Assembly (NCBI RefSeq): GCF_004377485.1 | Contig: NZ_SNTY01000008.1 | Coordinates: 26,469 to 90,468, forward strand | Source of the DNA: Alkanindiges illinoisensis | Lineage (GTDB): Bacteria; Pseudomonadota; Gammaproteobacteria; Pseudomonadales; Moraxellaceae | Length of the DNA: 64,000 bases | Direction of reading: 5' to 3' | Shown: positions 61,098 through 64,000 of the stretch, in pieces | How the letters are laid out: each line of letters starts with the position of its first letter | Position numbering within the stretch: position 1 is the stretch's first letter | Program-made: the position numbers and the translations under genes | Notes under the pieces: generated by a model | Databases searched by the model: none | Seen by the model: only the letters and a program-made list of their open reading frames with translations | What the model was told of the DNA's origin: nothing

Positions 61098-61670
61098 CTA
61101 ATAGGCATATGAGGCAATCCCGGTTGCAATCAGCTTGCCTTCGTCATTATGCATGTTCATGCGTGTGGTACAGCCCTTACGACCCATGCGCAATACCTCA
61201 GCCGAGCCAATAAACTGTTTGCCACGGCCCGGTGCAATATAATCAATGCGCATATCCACTGTGGCCAGCCGGGTTACCTTTTTTACCGTATCGGCAATGT
61301 GATCCTTGTCAGCCCGCTTATAAAGCTCGCCCATGGCCACAATACCGCCAATACTGTCCAGTAATGTGGCTGCTACACCGCCATGCAAGATCTGAAACGC
61401 CACATTGCCAATCAGATTACTATCCATGTCGACAATGCACTTGATGTCCTGACCTTCCAGTATCATTTTCATGTTCAGGTGATGAAAAAATGGTGAGGTA
61501 TTGAATGCACGGCAAAGCTGCTGTAACACCACATCAATCTTGATTACCCCGCTTGTGGCAATATCCCCTGTCCAGCCACTCTTGGGCGCTGGGGACGGCT
61601 GCTGAATAGCTATGGTTTCGGCTTGCTGATGCGCTTTGGCAATCGATGAAGAACTGGATTGTTCCGACAT
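61098..61670 (-). CDS. PaaI-family hotdog-fold thioesterase with N-terminal extension
   Basis: A 190-residue protein. The first ~45 residues are Ser/Gln/Ala/Pro-rich and lie outside the fold. The hotdog core follows: NTSPFFHHLNMKMILEGQDI, VAFQILHGGVAATLLDSIGG (the HGG helix), VDMRIDYIAPGRGKQFIG and MNMHNDEGKLIATGIASYAY. It likely hydrolyses acyl-CoA thioesters; the substrate is unknown. It differs in sequence from the other hotdog protein at 32624 and is not a duplicate. The start follows a TCCGACAT context with a weak ribosome binding site. The frameshifted YkgJ gene lies downstream on the same strand, 51 bases away. Confidence 0.9.
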   Translation of the reverse strand: MSEQSSSSSIAKAHQQAETIAIQQPSPAPKSGWTGDIATSGVIKIDVVLQQLCRAFNTSPFFHHLNMKMILEGQDIKCIVDMDSNLIGNVAFQILHGGVAATLLDSIGGIVAMGELYKRADKDHIADTVKKVTRLATVDMRIDYIAPGRGKQFIGSAEVLRMGRKGCTTRMNMHNDEGKLIATGIASYAY

Positions 61671-61958
61671 AAAAATTCCGCAATGCTGGCTAACACGAGG
61701 CGGTATTGTAATGTAAACTTCATCACAATTTAAAAATCTTGCGTTTAAATTTTAAGTCCATGAAATTCAATGAACTATTATAACCATTTAATGCCATTTT
61801 AAATTTTTTCTTATGAATGCTGCGCATTTTATAACCAGAAAATCCCTGAGCTATCCGGTTTATCAGTTTAGCGTCAGGCTGTGACGTTATGGTTGAGTAG
61901 CAGGGTGGTTTTTAAGGGCAATTGGCCTTATTAATTTACTTCAAGAAGGAGTAAAGCT

Positions 61959-62222
61959 ATGGGTAAAAAATTGTCAGGCAGGACATTGGCAACAAGTCTT
62001 ATTCCCAATCGCCTGCATAAAACCAGATTTGATCCAGACTGTAACCTGAATGTGCGTTATCCATTTTCTGATGATGACCCGGTCATGCTGTCATTTCAGG
62101 AGGTGGTTGATATGCTGGAACGTGCACGTGAAATGGGCAAGCTGGAAGCTAGCAACCATCATCAAAATGATGCCTTGCATGACGTGTCTGGCTTACCAGC
62201 TATTCGTCCAGCAACTGCATGA
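61959..62222 (+). CDS. Small protein of unknown function
   Basis: An 87-residue soluble protein. It begins GKKLSGRTLATSLIPNRLHK, a basic N-terminus, followed by NVRYPFSDDDPVMLSFQEVV and a helix DMLERAREMGKLEASNHHQN. AAGGAG precedes the start at good spacing, which supports the call. I recognise no family and see no domain. It is convergent with the BLUF-like gene. Confidence 0.65.
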   Translation: MGKKLSGRTLATSLIPNRLHKTRFDPDCNLNVRYPFSDDDPVMLSFQEVVDMLERAREMGKLEASNHHQNDALHDVSGLPAIRPATA

Positions 62223-62379
62223 CTAATTCATATCACCCGGCGACTGATGAAAAAAGCCAGCTAATGCAGAAGTGAGACTCTAACCACATTGCATAAATAT
62301 TTTTGGCGAAGAAGCAGATCAACCTGGGCTTTCTACTTAGCAATGAACTGAGCTAAGGTTTGCATGACTTGACGTAATA

Positions 62380-62419
62380 TAAAAAGCAAAGGCTTACATA
62401 AGATGCATAAGCCTTTGCT
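62380..62419 (-). terminator. Terminator of the BLUF-like gene
   Basis: AGCAAAGGCTTA pairs perfectly with TAAGCCTTTGCT. On the minus strand it is followed by TTTTTATAT. It lies about 57 bases after the stop codon. Confidence 0.85.
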
Positions 62420-62475
62420 GTTTCTGACAGTGTCTCAACCCTTGATTGAAGGTAATTCCTGCCCGAGGTTTGGTA

Positions 62476-63093
62476 TTATTGTTGGTACAGCGGGGTAAAG
62501 TTAATATAACCAAAATGACTAAGCAGTATAAAAGCTAGCCATGCCAGCGCAATTAAGGCCACTGTACCCAGCATATAATGCCATAATGTGGCTTCTTTTT
62601 CCGGCACATGATGGATTTGATTTGCTGCAGAATCAGTTTCGAATATCTCCCCAGCATCAGCATACAGCATAACAATTTGCATAAACTCGTCTAGCAATGC
62701 CCCCTCTAGTAAAAAAGGGTTGAATTGATCCCAGCCATGTCGCTTAAAGAATTCCTTAAGCGGCTGTTCATTACGCACATATTTGACTTGCCAAGTTTTA
62801 AAGTTCCACTGTGGAATGGCTTCGTCGTACAAAAACTTCTGGCCATGAAACAGGGGGTAATTTAGTACATCCCGCTTAAGCTCGTCCATATAACTGGCTT
62901 TGGCTTCCAGATAATGAAAAATATGATTATCGCCATAAAACAGGATACCAGACAAATCACCACGCTGAAAATATATAGTAGCGTCTTCAATAAGATGACT
63001 TATCATATCGCGCCTTTCTAAAGGAGGGGCATCATTAAAAGTACCAGGGAAACCAATAGCCCGGACTCTTTGTATTTTCTCTCGGTGCGGCAT
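62476..63093 (-). CDS. Degenerate BLUF-like domain protein with C-terminal membrane anchor
   Basis: A 205-residue protein. Residues about 8-110 have the BLUF fold pattern: a start strand VRAIGFPGTF, the helix and strand FQRGDLSGILFYGDNHIFHY, then LEAKASYMDELKRDVLNYPL and a closing WQVKYV. In working BLUF photoreceptors a Tyr lies in the first strand, an Asn precedes the TG motif, and a Gln is in FFQ-LEG. Here the first strand has no Tyr, Asn is absent and Gln is replaced by His (IFHYLEA). So light sensing is unlikely, though flavin binding is not excluded. A single membrane segment closes the protein (MLGTVALIALAWLAFILLSH, about 170-190). Confidence 0.7.
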   Translation of the reverse strand: MPHREKIQRVRAIGFPGTFNDAPPLERRDMISHLIEDATIYFQRGDLSGILFYGDNHIFHYLEAKASYMDELKRDVLNYPLFHGQKFLYDEAIPQWNFKTWQVKYVRNEQPLKEFFKRHGWDQFNPFLLEGALLDEFMQIVMLYADAGEIFETDSAANQIHHVPEKEATLWHYMLGTVALIALAWLAFILLSHFGYINFTPLYQQ

Positions 63094-63402
63094 AAATAAA
63101 CCAGATTTTTAGGCTGACATAATTTTACGCTATTGCAACAATAAAGCATATGTTATTTTTATTTATTTTTTAGATAAATTAAACAAAGCATATATTTAAA
63201 GATGATATTCAAACTTATTTACCCACTTAAATTTTATATTGACACAACAAATTTTGAAAAAAACTACAACTACTTACGTCAATTAACTGAATTGCATACT
63301 CGATCACATTTTTATGCTATTGCATCATCAGCATTTGCCGTAAGGTAAAATTCTTAAGCCGTTCTTAATTTAGTTCATGAATACATTAACGGGAGGTTAA
63401 AT
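63094..63402. other. AT-rich intergenic stretch
   Basis: About 310 very AT-rich bases between the divergent BLUF-like gene and the 56-residue zinc-ribbon gene. Both promoters must lie here, but no box pair can be fixed with confidence. Nothing else is recognised. Confidence 0.4.
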
Positions 63403-63573
63403 ATGAAAATCAAATCAGCCCTCTGCAATAAGTGCGGCAAGCAAACCAATCCTGAAGGCTATTGCAAGGAATGCGATACAGCGACCGTGGGTGGCACTGG
63501 ACGGATTTTTATTATTAGCAATATTATTCTGATCGTACTGATCATGGCTTATATTTTTATTTTTCTGATTTGA
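63403..63573 (+). CDS. 56-residue zinc-ribbon/membrane peptide
   Basis: A short gene with a strong ribosome binding site: GGGAGG lies six bases before the ATG. The N-terminal half has a CxxC...CxxC zinc ribbon (LCNKCGKQTNPEGYCKECD, about residues 7-25). The C-terminal half is one membrane segment (IFIISNIILIVLIMAYIFIF). The product therefore looks like a membrane-bound zinc-ribbon peptide facing the cytoplasm. Function is unknown. It is supported by the ribosome binding site and the paired motifs, not by a known family. Confidence 0.75.
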   Translation: MKIKSALCNKCGKQTNPEGYCKECDTATVGGTGRIFIISNIILIVLIMAYIFIFLI

Positions 63574-63782
63574 TCCTGACCTTTACAAGGACTTATTTTT
63601 ACGGGTCAGTTTGCCAGAATTATTGCCCTCCTGCTTATTGTTTATTGCTTCATCGAAAAATCATTCATCTTAGAATTCATCGCTAGTTTAGAATTCGCCA
63701 GCAATTTTAGTTACTTGCAAAACCTGAATGGTTCAGGTGACACAGAACTGTAATTAATGCCAACATTAAATAAATAAAAAAA

Positions 63783-63875
63783 TAGATCTCTTGCATAAGT
63801 CTGGTTTCGATAAGCTCAACCAACGCTGTCTGAGCCTGTCGAAGGCGAGTTGGTATAACTTATGAAAGAAGTCTA
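63783..63875 (-). repeat. 93-bp dispersed palindromic repeat, copy E (inverted, variant)
   Basis: Same length and orientation as the copy at 8789, with three single-base differences (each C to T on the plus strand, near 63811, 63829 and 63856). Its terminal TA lies immediately before the left end of an IS5-family element. Confidence 0.9.
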
Positions 63876-63904
63876 GGGTGTGTTGACACTTTTAGCTTAA
63901 AAAA

Positions 63905-63955
63905 ATAGCGAAGTAGTAAAATCAAATCGCCAAACCCAATTTTACTATTCGCTAT
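63905..63955 (+). promoter_or_regulatory. Inverted repeat overlapping the IS transposase start codon
   Basis: ATAGCGAAGTAGTAAAAT pairs with a near-complement AATTTTACTATTCGCTAT across a 15-base loop. The right arm ends at the first two bases of the transposase ATG. In RNA it would bury the start region, a way some insertion sequences limit expression from outside transcripts. The role is inferred. Confidence 0.6.
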
Positions 63956-64000
63956 GCCTCGTACCATGCTGACAGATCAACACTGGCAAAAGTTGAAAGT
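63954..64000 (+). CDS. IS5-family transposase, N-terminal end (cut by window)
   Basis: Fifteen codons are seen: MPRTMLTDQHWQKLK. This is the standard start of many IS5-family (IS427-type) transposases, in which a helix-turn-helix and then the DDE domain follow. The remainder lies outside the window, so integrity cannot be judged. Translation may be limited by the hairpin that overlaps the start codon. Confidence 0.8.
   Translation, partial: MPRTMLTDQHWQKLK

Larger units (their letters stand above)
63876..64000 (+). mobile_element. IS5-family insertion sequence, left end (partial)
   Basis: The element appears to begin GGGTGTGTTGACAC directly after the TA of the 93-bp repeat. The transposase start follows at 63954 (MPRTMLTDQHWQKLK), typical of IS5-family (IS427-like) proteins. 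IS427-like elements duplicate a TA target, in keeping with the junction seen. The window ends after 15 to 16 codons, so neither the transposase core nor the right end is visible. Confidence 0.8.

Overview
The window reads as chromosomal DNA of a gammaproteobacterium of the Moraxellaceae, close to Acinetobacter or Alkanindiges. This rests on gene neighbourhoods seen here and known from that family (dut-algC-argB; bamE divergent from fur; tig-clpP-clpX; pilT-pilU divergent from yggS), on the membrane PQQ glucose dehydrogenase, and on housekeeping protein sequences that look acinetobacterial. The genus is an inference.

Layout. 1-5.7 kb: the 3' end of groEL, an orphan RND efflux transporter, a small unknown protein, tRNA-Ser(UGA) and a DUF4112 membrane protein. 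5.6-8.9 kb: the glucose dehydrogenase gcd and an IS30 remnant, bracketed by two inverted copies of a 93-bp repeat. 8.9-13.5 kb: an OmpR-type two-component pair, a crotonase and a GAF histidine kinase. 13.9-17.5 kb: tig, clpP, clpX. 17.7-25 kb: a YafJ-like amidotransferase, then argB, algC and dut, then rep. 25.3-33 kb: a frameshifted membrane-anchored protein, hemerythrin, an NSS-like transporter with rnfH, an FAD monooxygenase, bamE/fur, an HxlR regulator facing a broken metal-dependent hydrolase, and a hotdog thioesterase. 33-36 kb: pilU, pilT, yggS.

36.2-45.3 kb is the main accessory region. It is a type I restriction-modification locus (hsdM, hsdS, hsdR) in which three further genes are packed with overlapping starts and stops: an AlbA_2/HATPase/winged-helix protein, a DUF3800 protein and an unrecognised 166-residue protein. 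The hsdS target domains and the two genes after hsdS are much more AT-rich than hsdM and hsdR, which suggests modular acquisition. The RM locus is followed by convergent sbcD-sbcC, whose SbcC coiled coil is strikingly glutamine-rich.

50-64 kb: small exported and membrane proteins, dsbD, a 2-hydroxychromene-2-carboxylate isomerase, hemB-thiO, an alcohol dehydrogenase remnant, yhbY, a DOMON-like protein, a lipoprotein, a frameshifted YkgJ-type cysteine-cluster gene, a second thioesterase, a degenerate membrane-anchored BLUF-like protein, a 56-residue zinc-ribbon/membrane peptide, and the left end of an IS5-family element.

A 93-bp imperfectly palindromic repeat occurs five times. Four copies are identical and the fifth differs at three positions. 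Each copy begins and ends with TA, as expected of a non-autonomous (MITE-like) element. Copies bracket gcd, mark the broken end of the alcohol dehydrogenase remnant, and abut the IS5-family element. Several genes look decayed (frameshifts near 25.4, 32.1 and 60.95 kb), so this is either a genome with active pseudogenisation or one with some indel errors.
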